Assembly (NCBI GenBank): GCA_934630445.1
Contig: CAKTWY010000136.1
Coordinates: forward strand, 1 to 6,856
Length of the DNA stretch: 6,856 bases
From: an uncultured Eubacteriales bacterium
GTDB lineage: Bacteria > Bacillota > Clostridia > Oscillospirales > Butyricicoccaceae
Direction of reading: 5' to 3'
Every line of letters begins with the position of its first letter. Within the stretch, counting starts at the first letter, position 1. Below, piece by piece: positions 6,684 through 6,856 of this stretch. A model generated the notes under the pieces. It worked only from the letters and a program-made list of their open reading frames with translations. It was not told the origin of the DNA and did no database searches. The translations under genes were made by a program, and so were the position numbers.

Positions 6684-6750
6684 AGGATCAAAAATGGGAT
6701 AAATCAAATATATACATCTGAAAATCTTGCATTTGATCCTGTAATTTTTT
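6684..6750 (+). terminator. imperfect inverted repeat with T-run
   Basis: AGGATCAAA (6684-6692) is complementary to TTTGATCCT (6732-6740), and the match continues inwards after a two-base bulge. Six Ts follow at 6745-6750. The loop is long (about 39 bases) and AT-rich. It could be a weak terminator, the core of a small RNA, or remnant inverted repeats. The surrounding 6643-6767 holds no credible gene. Confidence 0.35.
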
Positions 6751-6767
6751 GGGCACATACATATATT

Positions 6768-6809
6768 AAAAGCCGCTAAAACATCAAAAAAATGTTTTAG
6801 CGGCTTTTT
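6768..6809 (-). terminator. bidirectional terminator downstream of tRNA-Gln
   Basis: A perfect 17-bp stem (6768-6784 with 6792-6808, loop CAAAAAA) with core AGCCGCTAAAAC/GTTTTAGCGGCT is flanked by A-run and T-run. It therefore ends transcription on both strands: the tRNA coming from the right and any read-through from the left. It starts four bases after the tRNA CCA end, measured on the minus strand. Confidence 0.92.
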
Positions 6810-6812
6810 CGT

Positions 6813-6856
6813 TGGCTGCGGGAGAAGGATTTGAACCCTCACAGACTGATCCAGAG
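6813..6856 (-). tRNA. tRNA-Gln(CTG), 3' part only
   Basis: On the minus strand the window holds the tRNA from anticodon-loop position 32 to the encoded CCA end (6815-6813). Visible parts: anticodon loop CTCTGGA with anticodon CTG (6854-6852), stem half TCAGT, variable loop CTGT, T-arm GAGGG-TTCAAAT-CCTTC with one G-U pair, acceptor half TCCCGCA, discriminator G, and CCA. The implied first base is T pairing with A72, and with G73 this fits glutamine identity. The 5' half (D-arm, acceptor start) lies beyond the window, so the full fold could not be checked. Confidence 0.88.

Noticed and set aside
6684..6740. Inverted repeat as ends of a miniature transposable element
   Set aside because: No target-site duplication was found at the ends, the arms are only nine bases before a bulge, and a T-run follows as in terminators.
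6441..6810. Hairpin series as a CRISPR array or repeat array
   Set aside because: The stems differ in sequence and spacing; there is no repeated unit.
6642..6842. Minus-strand 66-residue frame
   Set aside because: It begins within the tRNA-Gln gene and runs through the 17-bp terminator; a chance frame.

Overview
The window reads as ordinary bacterial chromosome: purine-rich Shine-Dalgarno sites, compact genes, U-tailed terminators and a CCA-encoding tRNA. The coding part is moderately GC-rich and the flanks are AT-rich. Protein style (NorM/DinF-type MATE, cytosolic Cys-type sulfatases, TauE/SafE permease) and the tRNA suggest an anaerobic, probably gut-associated member of the Firmicutes (Clostridia or Negativicutes). 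This is inference; no marker gene fixes the taxon.

Layout. Positions 1-712 (minus) hold the first 237 residues of a LysR-type regulator whose C-terminus lies outside the window. It diverges, across about 146 bases, from a complete MATE-family multidrug/Na+ antiporter (859-2292, plus). This is the usual LysR-plus-divergent-target arrangement, so the regulator probably controls the efflux gene. A gap of about 200 bases follows, with hairpin-forming GC-rich sequence and then a good promoter with a dyad over its -35 box.

That promoter leads a plus-strand operon of three genes: two formylglycine-type sulfatases (2497-4038 and 4035-5564, overlapping by ATGA) and a TauE/SafE-family exporter (5627-6412). 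Both sulfatases carry C-x-P-x-R with the modifiable Cys at residue 50, and neither has a signal peptide. The operon therefore looks like a cytoplasmic module that hydrolyses imported sulfate (or sulfonate/phosphonate) esters, with the permease exporting the anion or a sulfonate product. No sulfatase-maturating radical SAM enzyme and no substrate importer lie in the window.

The right end (6413-6856) is AT-rich and full of hairpins. It holds a terminator after the operon, a possible 39-residue Cys-containing microprotein, a second terminator with a competing upstream arm, a large imperfect inverted repeat, and a 17-bp bidirectional terminator. That last terminator ends a minus-strand tRNA-Gln (anticodon CTG), of which only the 3' part is present. 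No mobile element, CRISPR array or phage gene was seen. The least explained part is 6441-6750.
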